Assembly (NCBI RefSeq): GCF_916618955.1
Contig: NZ_OU745390.1
Location: 3,038,001 to 3,102,000 of the forward strand
From: Pseudomonas sp. Marseille-Q3773
GTDB lineage: Bacteria; Pseudomonadota; Gammaproteobacteria; Pseudomonadales; Pseudomonadaceae
Reading direction: 5' to 3'
DNA: 64,000 nt
Program-made: the position numbers and the translations under genes
The notes under the pieces: generated by a model
Database searches by the model: none
Told to the model about the DNA's origin: nothing
The model's input: only the letters and a program-made list of their open reading frames with translations
Part shown: one piece after another, positions 29,189-37,922 of the stretch
Position numbering within the stretch: position 1 is the stretch's first letter
How the letters are laid out: each line of letters starts with the position of its first letter

Positions 29189-29214
29189 GTGCAGCTCCTT
29201 GTTTGCATTGCCTG

Positions 29215-29328
29215 TACCGGCCCTTTCGCGGGTAAACCTGCTCCCACAGGTACTGCACAGGTTTGAAGAACTGCGCGATCCTTGTGGCAGCGGGTCTACC
29301 CGCGAAGAGGCCGGTACAGGATAACCCG
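29215..29328. repeat. Inverted REP pair between oprH and phoP
   Basis: 'tttcgcgggtaaacctgctc' and the facing 'gcgggtctacccgcgaagag' enclose about 60 bases. The pair lies inside the presumed oprH-phoP-phoQ transcript and could reduce expression of phoPQ relative to oprH. Confidence 0.75.
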
Positions 29329-29337
29329 GCTCGCCCG

Positions 29338-29943
29338 TCAGAACGTGTAGGAAGCCGCCAGGTAGGTCTGCGCGCTGCTGGTCAGGCGCAGGGTGCCGTC
29401 CTTCGGCCCGCCATGTGCGCCCACTTCGGTCGCGGCATTGCTGCGCAGGTAACGATAGCCCAGCTCCACCGAAGCCTTGTCGGTGATGTCCTGGATGACG
29501 CCGGCCTGCAGGCCGTAGGCATAGCCGTAGTCGGTATCGCGGCTCGCACCTGGCGAGTCCTGGGTCAGCTTGGTGACGCCCAGGCTGCCACCGCCGAACA
29601 GCTTGGTGGTGTCGCCTACCGGCAGGAACAGGTCATAGCTGCCCAGCAGGTTCTCCTGGCGCAGCTTGAGGCCACTGTGGTCGCCCGAGACGTTGTCATA
29701 GGTCATGTAGTAGCGGCCCTGGTCATTGATCTTGCCCAGGCGCACGCCCCAGGTGTCATCCTTGCCGATGATGCCGTCGGCGTCGAGGTGGTCGGTGTTG
29801 CGCTGCAACAGGCCGGACTTGCGAACCTTGTCGCTGGTCTGGCCGTAGGTCAGGCTGGCGAAGTTGTCGTCAGCGGCCTGGGCCGAGGTGATGCCAGCGG
29901 CGCAGACGGCCATGGCGGCGAGCAGGGTATTGAAGGTTTTCAT
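29338..29943 (-). CDS. oprH: Outer membrane protein OprH
   Basis: 201-residue small barrel (about 200 in P. aeruginosa). Signal peptide MKTFNTLLAAMAVCAAGITSAQA; the mature chain has amphipathic strands such as 'TWGVRLGKINDQGRYYMTYDNVS' and ends 'SAQTYLAASYTF', with a C-terminal Phe required for barrel insertion. OprH binds LPS and stands in for divalent cations when Mg2+ is scarce. First gene of the oprH-phoP-phoQ unit. The four-copy direct repeat upstream fits PhoP autoregulation. The frame is open to 30075, but ATG 29943 begins the signal peptide. Confidence 0.88.
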   Translation of the reverse strand: MKTFNTLLAAMAVCAAGITSAQAADDNFASLTYGQTSDKVRKSGLLQRNTDHLDADGIIGKDDTWGVRLGKINDQGRYYMTYDNVSGDHSGLKLRQENLLGSYDLFLPVGDTTKLFGGGSLGVTKLTQDSPGASRDTDYGYAYGLQAGVIQDITDKASVELGYRYLRSNAATEVGAHGGPKDGTLRLTSSAQTYLAASYTF

Positions 29944-29986
29944 GGCTGGATACTCCAGTTGGGTGCGCTGTTTCGGTCTGGAAGCT

Positions 29987-30042
29987 AGAGTAAGCAGGGC
30001 ACCCTGAACCGCGACTGAACCCTGGCTGAACACTGGCTGAAC
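29987..30042 (-). promoter_or_regulatory. Candidate PhoP-dependent promoter with four direct repeats
   Basis: On the plus strand CTGAAC occurs at 30004, 30015, 30026 and 30037, exactly 11 bases apart (minus strand GTTCAG-N5 four times). A TACTCT -10 candidate (29992-29987) lies 11 bases downstream of the last copy, the spacing expected when a PhoP dimer replaces the -35 element. The region is shared with the divergent dienelactone hydrolase gene. Confidence 0.75.
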
Positions 30043-30073
30043 GAACCGTTTGCAGAAACAAGGAGTAGTGACC

Positions 30074-30865
30074 ATGCGTGTCCTGCTGGCCCTGACCCTG
30101 ATGTGCAGCGCCGCCCTCGCCCAAGCGGCGGTACAAACCCGCGAGATTCCCTACCAGGATGCCGACGGCAACCGGCTGGTCGGCTACTACGCCTATGACG
30201 ACGCCGTCGAAGGCAAACGCCCCGGCATCGTCGTGGTGCATGAATGGTGGGGGCTGAACGACTACGCCAAGCGCCGTGCCCGCGACCTGGCGGCGCTGGG
30301 CTACAACGCGCTGGCCATCGACATGTATGGCGATGGCAAGCACACCGAGCACCCCGCCGATGCCCAGGCGTTCATGGCCGAGGCGCTGAAGGACCCGAAA
30401 GCGGCCGAGCGCCGCTTCGACGCCGGGCTGGAACTGCTGAAACTGCAACCCAATACCAATAAGCATCAACTGGGGGCGGTAGGCTACTGTTTCGGTGGCA
30501 AGGTGGTGCTGGATGCCGCGCGGCGCGGTGAGAAGCTGGATGGCGTGGTGAGCTTCCACGGCGCACTTGTCACGCAGACCCCGGCCAGGCCCGGTGTGGT
30601 GCGGGCGGATATCCTGGTCGAACATGGTGCGGCGGACAGCATGGTGACCCCGCAGCAGGTTGCCGCGTTCAAGGCCGAGATGGATGCGGCGAAGGTCAAT
30701 TACCAGTTCGTCAGCATCGATGGGGCCAAGCACGGGTTTACCAACCCGGACGCGGACCGCTTGAGCCATGGCGAGCATGGCGGGCCGGATATCGGCTACA
30801 ACAAGGCAGCGGATGAAAGCTCCTGGGCGGACATGCAGGCGTTCTTCAAGAAGGTATTCAAGTAG
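30074..30865 (+). CDS. Exported dienelactone hydrolase family protein
   Basis: 263-residue alpha/beta hydrolase with signal peptide MRVLLALTLMCSAALAQAA, so probably periplasmic. The nucleophile motif is G-Y-C-F-G-G (Cys near residue 145), as in dienelactone hydrolases; the Asp may be in 'EHGAADSMV' and the His in 'AKHGFTNPDADR'. 'VVVHEWWGLNDYAKRRARDLAALGYNALAIDMYG' is the conserved first half. AGGAG precedes the ATG. Substrate unknown. Divergent from oprH and sharing its regulatory region, so PhoP control is possible. Confidence 0.87.
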   Translation: MRVLLALTLMCSAALAQAAVQTREIPYQDADGNRLVGYYAYDDAVEGKRPGIVVVHEWWGLNDYAKRRARDLAALGYNALAIDMYGDGKHTEHPADAQAFMAEALKDPKAAERRFDAGLELLKLQPNTNKHQLGAVGYCFGGKVVLDAARRGEKLDGVVSFHGALVTQTPARPGVVRADILVEHGAADSMVTPQQVAAFKAEMDAAKVNYQFVSIDGAKHGFTNPDADRLSHGEHGGPDIGYNKAADESSWADMQAFFKKVFK

Positions 30866-30931
30866 ACAACGCGAGGGGCCGCTTTGCGGCCCCATCTCCC
30901 ACGCCGCCGCCTCGGCTGGCACAATAGCCCC

Positions 30932-31633
30932 ATGAATACACTTCCTGCCTGCTGCGCCCCTCCCCAGCACCACTGGCCTCTACCCCGTCCATTGCCCGGC
31001 GCGGTGCTGGTCAGTTGCGCCTTCGACCCCAGCCGCCTGGCCCCCGACGACTTCCAGCGTGCCGGGGTGGTGCCAGGCGCCAGCCTGCAGCGCTCGGTAG
31101 CCAAGCGCCAGGCCGAGTACCTGGCCGGCCGGGTCTGCGCCCGCGCTGCACTGCAGCGCCTGGACGGCCGTGACTATGTACCCGGCACCCACGAGGACCG
31201 CTCGCCGATCTGGCCCGCCGGCATCCATGGCTCGATCACCCATGGCCAGGGCTGGGCCGCCGCCGTGGTCGCCGCCGAAGGCAGTTGCCAGGGCCTGGGC
31301 CTGGACCAGGAAGCGCTGCTGGACGATGACCGCGCCGAACGGCTGATGGGTGAGATCCTCACCCCGCCGGAACTCGAACGCCTGGAGCGCCGCCAGCTCG
31401 GCCTGGCCGTGACCCTGACCTTCTCGCTGAAGGAAAGCCTGTTCAAGACCCTCTACCCGCTGACCCAGCAACGCTTCTATTTCGAGCACGCCGAAGTACT
31501 GGAATGGTCCAGCGAGGGCCTGGCCCGCCTGCGCCTGCTCACCGACCTGTCACCGCAATGGCGGCATGGCACCGAGCTGCAGGGCCAGTTCTGCCTGCAG
31601 GACGGCCACCTGCTGAGCCTGGTCAGCGTCTGA
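30932..31633 (+). CDS. 4'-phosphopantetheinyl transferase (EntD/Sfp-like)
   Basis: 233-residue enzyme that transfers phosphopantetheine from CoA to carrier proteins (fatty-acid ACP and, in pseudomonads, also siderophore NRPS). Motifs: 'VAKRQAEYLAGRVCARAAL' near residue 55, 'PAGIHGSITHGQGWAAAVV' near 95-112, the Mg-binding 'GLGLDQEALL' (D and E, near 123) and 'TFSLKESLFKTLYPL' (W/F-S-x-K-E-S, near 166). P. aeruginosa carries a broad-range enzyme of this type (PcpS). Ends 3 bases before the stop of the convergent kinase gene. Confidence 0.9.
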   Translation: MNTLPACCAPPQHHWPLPRPLPGAVLVSCAFDPSRLAPDDFQRAGVVPGASLQRSVAKRQAEYLAGRVCARAALQRLDGRDYVPGTHEDRSPIWPAGIHGSITHGQGWAAAVVAAEGSCQGLGLDQEALLDDDRAERLMGEILTPPELERLERRQLGLAVTLTFSLKESLFKTLYPLTQQRFYFEHAEVLEWSSEGLARLRLLTDLSPQWRHGTELQGQFCLQDGHLLSLVSV

Positions 31634-31636
31634 TCG

Positions 31637-33244
31637 CTACACGGGTGGCTGCTGGCGTGGCCAGTTCAGGCTGAAGCAGGCACCGCCCAGCGCGGTACTG
31701 CGCCCAACCGTGGCCCGGCCGGCGTGCCAGTAAATGATGCGGCGGACGATCGACAGGCCCAGGCCATGCCCGCCCGAGGCCCGGGTACGGCTGTCATCGA
31801 GCCGGGTGAACGGCGTGAAGATGCGGTCCCAGAAGCCCTCCGGAATCCCCGGGCCGTCGTCCTCGACATCGATGCGGCAGCGCTGTTGCCCCAGCTGGTA
31901 GCTCAGGCGCACCTCGCCCTCGGCATGGCGCATGGCGTTGCCTACCAGGTTCTGCAGGGCCCGGTGCAGGTAACGCGGCTCGGCCTCGACCCAGGCACCT
32001 TCGGCATCGGCGCCGTGGCATTCACCGCGTAGCACGCGTACCCCCACGCGCAGTGGTGCCAGCTCCTCGATCACCCGGTCGAGCAAGGCATCGAGGTCAA
32101 CCCGCTCGAACTTCAACGCAGGCGCGCCCTGCTCCAGGCGGGCGTAGGTGAGCATCTCGTCGACCAGCTTGTCGAGGTCCTGGATATCCCCGTCCATGCC
32201 CGCCAGATGCTTGGCCCGGGCCTGCTCGGTGGTGGCATTTTCGAGCATCTCCAGGCCAAAGCGCAGGCGTGCCACCGGCGTGCGCAGCTCATGGGAAACC
32301 GCGCGCACCAGCTCGCGCTGCATGGTCAGCGAGCGCTGCAGGTGCTCGGCCATTCCATTGAAGGCTGCAGCCAGGCGCCCTACCGAATCGGCATCATCGG
32401 TTGGCACGCGGGTGTCCAGGCTGCCCTGGGCAATGCGCGTGGCAGCCACTTCCAGGCCGGAAACGCGCCGTTCCAGCTGACGCACCAGCAGGTAGACCAC
32501 CAGGCCGATCAGGCACAGGCCGAGGAAGGCGATCAGGATCAGCAACTGCGGCGGATACGGGTTGAGCTGATACAAAGGGCCAATTTCCAGGACCCAGGGC
32601 GAACCGGCCAAGCCGGCGAACACACGGATCGAGTCGCCATCCTTGCCCAGCGCCATCACCGTATCGCCCTCCTCGACCCGGCGCCGCTGGTCGTCGTCCA
32701 GGCTTACCCGCTCGATGCGCTGCAGGGCCACGCCAAAGCCAAAGCCCTTGTCGCGCTTGAGCTGTTCCAGGCGCTGCTGCTGTTCTGTCACCGGGTAACG
32801 CACCAGCTCGTCGGCCAGCAGGTACAGGGTGGCCCGCGCCAGTTGTTCGCTGACCTGCTTGACCTCGGCGACCAGCAGCAAGTCCTGCTGGCCAACCTTG
32901 CGCAATATCCGGGCGGCATGCGGGCCGGTCTTCTCGACCACCACCAGGCCGCGGCCCAAACGTGCCCGTTGGCCGCCATCAAGGGGGTGCGCAGTGGTTG
33001 GCTGCAGGGCCAGCGGCACCCCGAGCAGGCGCTCCCAGATCAGCAGTGAGCGCTTGCGCTCGGTGTCGTTCTGCAGTGCCAGGTTGTCGGCCATCAGGCT
33101 GAAGGTCCCCTGGGCCAGGCGCTCGCGATGCTGGGCGGCACGCACCTCGTTGACCAGGTGCAGGCTCAGCGCCCCGAGCAGGGCCACCAGCACCAGCACG
33201 GCCAGCATGCCGCCGTAGATGCGCAGGAAGATCGAGTTGTTCAT
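31637..33244 (-). CDS. Sensor histidine kinase, RstB-like
   Basis: 535-residue membrane kinase. TM1 (IYGGMLAVLVLVALLGALSLHLV), a periplasmic region (about 30-270), TM2 (PPQLLILIAFLGLCLIGLVVYLLV), HAMP ('VAATRIAQGSLDTRVPTDDADSVGRLAAAFN'), H-box 'RAVSHELRTPVARLRFGLEML', then 'LVGNAMRHAEG', 'VEDDGPGIP' and 'GGHGLGLSIVRRII'. Overlaps its response regulator by 4 bases. The pair resembles RstAB by arrangement and size; the signal is unknown. Confidence 0.9.
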   Translation of the reverse strand: MNNSIFLRIYGGMLAVLVLVALLGALSLHLVNEVRAAQHRERLAQGTFSLMADNLALQNDTERKRSLLIWERLLGVPLALQPTTAHPLDGGQRARLGRGLVVVEKTGPHAARILRKVGQQDLLLVAEVKQVSEQLARATLYLLADELVRYPVTEQQQRLEQLKRDKGFGFGVALQRIERVSLDDDQRRRVEEGDTVMALGKDGDSIRVFAGLAGSPWVLEIGPLYQLNPYPPQLLILIAFLGLCLIGLVVYLLVRQLERRVSGLEVAATRIAQGSLDTRVPTDDADSVGRLAAAFNGMAEHLQRSLTMQRELVRAVSHELRTPVARLRFGLEMLENATTEQARAKHLAGMDGDIQDLDKLVDEMLTYARLEQGAPALKFERVDLDALLDRVIEELAPLRVGVRVLRGECHGADAEGAWVEAEPRYLHRALQNLVGNAMRHAEGEVRLSYQLGQQRCRIDVEDDGPGIPEGFWDRIFTPFTRLDDSRTRASGGHGLGLSIVRRIIYWHAGRATVGRSTALGGACFSLNWPRQQPPV

Positions 33245-33939
33245 GACGCCTCGCCAACGAACAGGTAGCCCTTGCTGCGCAGGGTCTTGATCAGCCTTGG
33301 CTGGAGCGGGTCGTCGCCGATCTTGGGGCGGATCTTGGAAATGCGTATGTCGATGGAACGGTCCTGGCCGTCGTAGCCGACGCCGCGTAGCGCGGTGAAG
33401 ATCTGTTCGCGGGTCAACACTCGGCCGGCGTTGCTGGCCAGCAGCCAGAGCAGGTCGAATTCGGCGCCGGTCAGTTCGATCAGCTGTTCGCCCAGGTGCG
33501 CCTCCCGCAGCCGATTGTCGATACGCAGTGCACCGAAGGCCAGCGCCTGGCGTTTGTTGTCCGCTGCCTCGCTGCGGCGTAGCAGGGCCTGGATGCGCGC
33601 CAGCAACAGGCGTGGGCGGACCGGTTTGCACACGTAGTCGTCGGCTCCCAGGTCCAGGCCCTGGACCTGGTCGAGCTCGTCGCTGCGGGCGGTGAGCATG
33701 AGGATCGGCCCAGGGTACTGGCTGCGCACCCGCCGGCAGATGCTCAGGCCGTCCTCGCCGGGCAGCATGAGGTCGAGGATGACCAGGTCGGGCTGGCTGT
33801 CGACGATGCGCCGCGCGGCGCGGGCGCCATCGGCCTCGACGCTGACTTCGTAGCCGTTGGCCTGCAGGTACTCGGCGGTGAGCTCGGCCAGGCGCTGGTC
33901 GTCTTCGACGATGAGGATGCGAGGTGCGAGGTGGTCCAT
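33241..33939 (-). CDS. Response regulator, RstA-like (OmpR family)
   Basis: 232-residue regulator: receiver 'ILIVEDDQRLAELTAEYLQ', phospho-Asp in 'LVILDLMLPGEDGL' (near 55), Lys in 'DDYVCKPVRPRLLLA' (near 105), winged helix 'LTGAEFDLLWLLASNAGRVLTREQIF... SIDIRISKIRPKIGDDPLQPRLIKTLRSKGYLF'. First gene of a two-gene unit with the kinase. The region upstream carries a REP pair, so its promoter must lie between 33940 and the REPs or further up. Confidence 0.92.
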   Translation of the reverse strand: MDHLAPRILIVEDDQRLAELTAEYLQANGYEVSVEADGARAARRIVDSQPDLVILDLMLPGEDGLSICRRVRSQYPGPILMLTARSDELDQVQGLDLGADDYVCKPVRPRLLLARIQALLRRSEAADNKRQALAFGALRIDNRLREAHLGEQLIELTGAEFDLLWLLASNAGRVLTREQIFTALRGVGYDGQDRSIDIRISKIRPKIGDDPLQPRLIKTLRSKGYLFVGEAS

Positions 33940-33969
33940 GGCTTGTGCCTATGTTTGTTGTTTTTCTAT

Positions 33970-34078
33970 GGCCTGCGCCGGCCTTTTCGCGGGTGAACCC
34001 GCTCCCACAAGGACCGCACCGCTTTCTACCCCTGTGCAGTACCTGCGGGTTCACCCGCGAAAGGGCCAGCACAGGCAA
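33970..34078. repeat. Inverted REP pair
   Basis: 'cttttcgcgggtgaacccgc' (about 33982-34001) faces 'gcgggttcacccgcgaaagg' (about 34046-34065), separated by about 45 bases. Confidence 0.85.
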
Positions 34079-34298
34079 CATAACCCTTTAACCAAAAAGC
34101 AACATCCCCTCGGAATACTACGGCTGCTATCCGGCACTGCCAACCTGCCAGCAGCCCCTCGACTGAACCGTTTTTTGTGATACGGTTCGCGCCCGAAAAA
34201 TTCTGCCCAGGGGCAGCAGAACGCAGAAAAATACTGCAAACCACTTGGCACAAGGCCTACAGCGAATACCCACCATTCACTCACAAAGTACGCACAAG

Positions 34299-34307
34299 TT
34301 ATCCACA
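34299..34307 (+). promoter_or_regulatory. DnaA box upstream of nrdA
   Basis: Perfect TTATCCACA. DnaA boxes in nrdAB promoters of enterobacteria and pseudomonads link ribonucleotide reductase expression to replication. Confidence 0.75.
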
Positions 34308-34334
34308 GGCGATCGCCTTGCAAAGCCCCCGATA

Positions 34335-34381
34335 CCGCATTATCTTGTATCCCGATCGCAGCGAACCACTAGATATTGGGG
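34335..34381 (+). promoter_or_regulatory. Tandem NrdR box candidates upstream of nrdA
   Basis: 'ccgcattatcttgtat' (34335-34350) and 'ccactagatattgggg' (34366-34381) each resemble the NrdR consensus (about 11 and 12 of 16 positions by my count). They are 31 bases apart, three helical turns, which is the characteristic NrdR spacing. Confidence 0.65.
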
Positions 34382-34763
34382 TTCGTGCAAAATCACACAC
34401 AAAAGTCAACCCGCAAAATCAAGCGATTTTCCGGCTGAGCTTCACGTGATTTCAGCAGCCAAACCGCTCCTGCGGAGGTGACCGAGGCAAAGCCCTTCCA
34501 GGGCCTTGTTCGGGTATGGATGTGCCAGGCCAGGCCAGGCATCCATCAGCAACAGTTCTGGGCCCGGCCCTGAACCTTTGACTTCGGCCAGGGAGCGGCA
34601 AGCCATTTGCCCCTTATTCCTGAGTCTGTCCCGAAGTCGGTACGCCCGTGCGGGCGCATGCGCATGCCTTTGCGCAGCCCCGCCAGGCCATCGAGCAAGT
34701 GGACGGAACGGTGGGCGCCCAAAAGGCGCCTGAACAATATAGAAACTGTGGAGACACCCACCC

Positions 34764-37643
34764 ATGCAAACCGATACGACTCGCGAGAACCCGCAGGCCA
34801 AGGTGCCGCAGGCCGCCGATTCCACCCAGGATCTGGCTGCCACCGCTCCCGGCCAACTGCGCGTGATCAAGCGTAACGGCACTGTCGTCCCCTACACCGA
34901 CGACAAGATCACCGTGGCCATCACCAAGGCGTTCCTCGCAGTTGAAGGCGGTACCGCCGCCGCTTCGTCGCGCATCCACGACACCGTTGCACGCCTGACC
35001 GAGCAGGTCACCGCCACGTTCAAGCGTCGCATGCCATCGGGTGGCACCATCCACATCGAAGAAATCCAGGACCAGGTCGAACTGGCCCTGATGCGCGCCG
35101 GCGAGCAGAAAGTCGCCCGTGACTACGTCATCTACCGCGAGCAGCGCGCCAAGGAGCGTGCCACCCGCGTCAACACCGAAGCCGTGGTCGAGCCGCACCC
35201 AAGCATTCGCATCACCCTGGCCGACGGCAGCCTGGCTCCGCTCGACATGGCCCGCCTGAACACCATCATCAGCGAAGCCTGCGAAGGCCTGGCTGAAGTC
35301 GATGGCGACCTGATCCAGCGCGACACCCTGAAGAACCTGTACGACGGCGTAGCCATCAAGGACGTCAACACCGCCCTGGTGATGACCGCCCGTACCCTGG
35401 TCGAGCGCGAGCCGAACTACTCGTTCGTCACCGCCCGCCTGCTGATGGACACCCTGCGCGCCGAAGGCCTGGGCTTCCTCGGCGTCGCCGAGAGCGCCAC
35501 CCACCACGAAATGGCCGAGCTGTACGCCAAGGCCCTGCCGGCCTACGTCGAGAAAGGCGTCGAGTTCGAGCTGCTGGACCCGGCCCTGAAAGGCTACGAC
35601 CTGGAGCGCCTGGGCAAGGCCATCGACCACGAGCGTGACCAGCAATTCACCTACCTGGGCCTGCAGACCCTGTACGACCGCTACTTCATCCACAAGGATG
35701 GCGTGCGCTTCGAGCTGCCGCAGGTATTCTTCATGCGTGTGGCCATGGGCCTGGCGCTGGCAGAGAAAGACAAGGAAGCCCGCGCGATCGAGTTCTACAA
35801 CCTGTTGTCGTCCTTCGACTACATGGCCTCGACCCCGACCCTGTTCAACGCCGGTACCCTGCGCCCGCAGCTGTCCAGCTGCTACCTGACCACCGTGCCG
35901 GACGACCTGTCGGGCATCTACCACGCGATCCACGACAACGCCATGCTGTCGAAATTCGCCGGTGGCCTGGGCAACGACTGGACCCCGGTACGTGCACTGG
36001 GCTCGTACATCAAGGGCACCAACGGCAAGTCGCAGGGCGTCGTGCCGTTCCTGAAAGTGGTCAACGACACCGCCGTTGCCGTCAACCAGGGTGGCAAGCG
36101 CAAGGGCGCCGTGTGTGCCTACCTGGAAACCTGGCACCTGGACATCGAAGAATTCATCGAGCTGCGCAAGAACACCGGTGATGACCGCCGTCGTACCCAC
36201 GACATGAACACCGCCAACTGGATCCCCGACCTGTTCATGAAGCGTGTCTTCGATGACGGCAAGTGGACCCTGTTCTCGCCGTCGGAAGTGCCCGACCTGC
36301 ACGACCTGACCGGCAAGGCCTTCGAAGAGCGCTACGAGTACTACGAAGCCCTGACCGAGTACAACAAGATCAAGGTGTTCAAGACCGTCCAGGCCAAAGA
36401 CCTGTGGCGCAAGATGCTGTCGATGCTGTTCGAGACCGGCCACCCGTGGCTGACCTTCAAGGACCCGTGCAACCTGCGTTCGCCACAGCAGCACGTGGGC
36501 GTGGTGCACAGCTCGAACCTGTGCACCGAGATCACCCTGAACACCAACAAGGACGAGATCGCGGTCTGCAACCTGGGCTCGATCAACCTGCCGAACCACA
36601 TCGTCGACGGCAAGCTGGACACCGCCAAGCTGCAACGCACCGTGAACACCGCCGTGCGCATGCTCGACAACGTGATCGACATCAACTACTACTCGGTGCC
36701 GCAAGCGCGTAACTCGAACTTCAAGCACCGCCCGGTCGGCCTGGGCATCATGGGCTTCCAGGATGCGCTGTACCTGCAGCACATCCCGTACGGTTCCGAT
36801 GCTGCCGTCGAGTTCGCCGACAAGTCGATGGAAGCGGTCAGCTACTATGCGATCCAGGCGTCCTGCGACCTGGCCGACGAGCGCGGTGCATACGAGACCT
36901 TCCAGGGTTCGCTGTGGTCCAAGGGCATCCTGCCGCTGGATTCGCAACAGATCCTGATCGAGGCCCGTGGCGCCAAGTACATCGACGTCAACCTGGAAGA
37001 ATCCCTGGACTGGGGCCCGGTACGCGAGCGCGTCAAGAAAGGTATTCGTAACTCGAACATCATGGCCATCGCGCCGACCGCGACCATCGCCAACATCACC
37101 GGCGTATCGCAGTCGATCGAGCCGACCTACCAGAACCTGTACGTGAAATCGAACCTGTCGGGCGAGTTCACCGTGATCAACCCGTACCTGGTCCGCGACC
37201 TGAAGGCCCGTGGCCTGTGGGACTCGGTCATGATCAACGACCTGAAGTACTACGACGGTTCGGTGCAGCAGATCGAGCGTATCCCGCAAGAGCTGAAGGA
37301 CCTGTACGCCACCGCGTTCGAAGTCGAGACCAAGTGGATCGTCGATGCCGCCTCGCGTCGCCAGAAGTGGATCGACCAGGCCCAGTCGCTGAACCTGTAC
37401 ATCGCCGGCGCTTCGGGCAAGAAGCTCGACGTGACCTACCGCATGGCCTGGTACCGTGGTCTGAAGACCACCTACTACCTCCGTGCCCTGGCCGCGACCA
37501 GCACCGAGAAGTCGACCATCAACACCGGCAAGCTCAACGCCGTTTCCAGCGGTGGCGACAGCGCCCCGGTCCAGGCTGCCGGCCCTGCGCCAGTGCCGAA
37601 GGCCTGCGCGATCGACGAGCCTGACTGCGAAGCCTGCCAGTAA
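34764..37643 (+). CDS. nrdA: Class Ia ribonucleotide reductase, alpha subunit
   Basis: 959-residue catalytic subunit that reduces ribonucleoside diphosphates with NrdB. Two N-terminal ATP-cone domains are visible. The first is 'LRVIKRNGTVVPYTDDKITVAITKAFLAVEGG' (about 32-63). A second, degenerate one 'IRITLADGSLAPLDMARLNTIISEACEGL' lies at about 149-177, as in P. aeruginosa NrdA. The catalytic domain contains the first redox Cys in 'LRPQLSSCYL', the Asn-Leu-Cys-Thr-Glu active-site segment 'SSNLCTEITL' and 'MAIAPTATIANITGVSQSIEP'. The C-terminal redox pair is in 'IDEPDCEACQ'. Longer than the E. coli enzyme because of the second cone and N-terminal tail. Confidence 0.97.
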   Translation: MQTDTTRENPQAKVPQAADSTQDLAATAPGQLRVIKRNGTVVPYTDDKITVAITKAFLAVEGGTAAASSRIHDTVARLTEQVTATFKRRMPSGGTIHIEEIQDQVELALMRAGEQKVARDYVIYREQRAKERATRVNTEAVVEPHPSIRITLADGSLAPLDMARLNTIISEACEGLAEVDGDLIQRDTLKNLYDGVAIKDVNTALVMTARTLVEREPNYSFVTARLLMDTLRAEGLGFLGVAESATHHEMAELYAKALPAYVEKGVEFELLDPALKGYDLERLGKAIDHERDQQFTYLGLQTLYDRYFIHKDGVRFELPQVFFMRVAMGLALAEKDKEARAIEFYNLLSSFDYMASTPTLFNAGTLRPQLSSCYLTTVPDDLSGIYHAIHDNAMLSKFAGGLGNDWTPVRALGSYIKGTNGKSQGVVPFLKVVNDTAVAVNQGGKRKGAVCAYLETWHLDIEEFIELRKNTGDDRRRTHDMNTANWIPDLFMKRVFDDGKWTLFSPSEVPDLHDLTGKAFEERYEYYEALTEYNKIKVFKTVQAKDLWRKMLSMLFETGHPWLTFKDPCNLRSPQQHVGVVHSSNLCTEITLNTNKDEIAVCNLGSINLPNHIVDGKLDTAKLQRTVNTAVRMLDNVIDINYYSVPQARNSNFKHRPVGLGIMGFQDALYLQHIPYGSDAAVEFADKSMEAVSYYAIQASCDLADERGAYETFQGSLWSKGILPLDSQQILIEARGAKYIDVNLEESLDWGPVRERVKKGIRNSNIMAIAPTATIANITGVSQSIEPTYQNLYVKSNLSGEFTVINPYLVRDLKARGLWDSVMINDLKYYDGSVQQIERIPQELKDLYATAFEVETKWIVDAASRRQKWIDQAQSLNLYIAGASGKKLDVTYRMAWYRGLKTTYYLRALAATSTEKSTINTGKLNAVSSGGDSAPVQAAGPAPVPKACAIDEPDCEACQ

Positions 37644-37781
37644 GGCCTGAATGCCGCGCGGGGTGCCTACCGGTGCCCCGCGCGGCATTTTTGTATCCGC
37701 GTCCCGAAGAAATCTTGCCCTTTGCCCTGCGTTCGCGTGGATCGGTAAAAGGACAGGACCTCACAGAAAAGGACGTAACCC

Positions 37782-37913
37782 ATGGCGCGGAAAAAAGTGA
37801 CATCTCGCAAGATTGGTCGCAACGCGGAAACCGGCCGCTTCACTTCGGTGGAACAGGCCCGCAAGCATCCCAAGACGCACATTGTCGAAACGCTGCATAC
37901 CCCTCGCAGTTAA
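37782..37913 (+). CDS. 43-residue basic protein between nrdA and nrdB
   Basis: Small ORF MARKKVTSRKIGRNAETGRF... ending 'VETLHTPRS', with AAAGGA 8 bases before the ATG. The centre 'RNAETGRFTSVEQARKHPKTHIVET' resembles a widespread but uncharacterised family of short proteins (pattern RNAxTGxFVxxxxAxxxPxTxxxE). Highly basic N-terminus, no membrane segment. It is probably translated from the nrdA transcript or from a promoter in the preceding 138 bases. Function unknown. Confidence 0.7.
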   Translation: MARKKVTSRKIGRNAETGRFTSVEQARKHPKTHIVETLHTPRS

Positions 37914-37922
37914 CACGGCCAA

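Larger units (their letters stand above)
34079..34763 (+). promoter_or_regulatory. nrdA upstream region and leader
   Basis: This stretch has no supported gene. It holds the DnaA box and the two NrdR-like boxes listed separately. After 34450 it carries a GC-rich leader of about 300 bases ending in the hairpin 'gggcgcc caaaa ggcgcc' near 34713-34730, close to the start codon. I looked for a cobalamin riboswitch and did not find its conserved box. Confidence 0.5.

Noticed and set aside
30050..30073. Earlier start for the dienelactone hydrolase
   Set aside because: ATG 30074 has AGGAG at the right distance and begins the signal peptide.
34450..34763. Possible riboswitch (cobalamin) in the nrdA leader
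   Set aside because: The conserved B12 box was not found; only a short hairpin near the start codon is visible.
34614..37688. 1024-residue leftward open frame
   Set aside because: Exact antisense of nrdA, whose product is unmistakable; the antisense chain has no family features.
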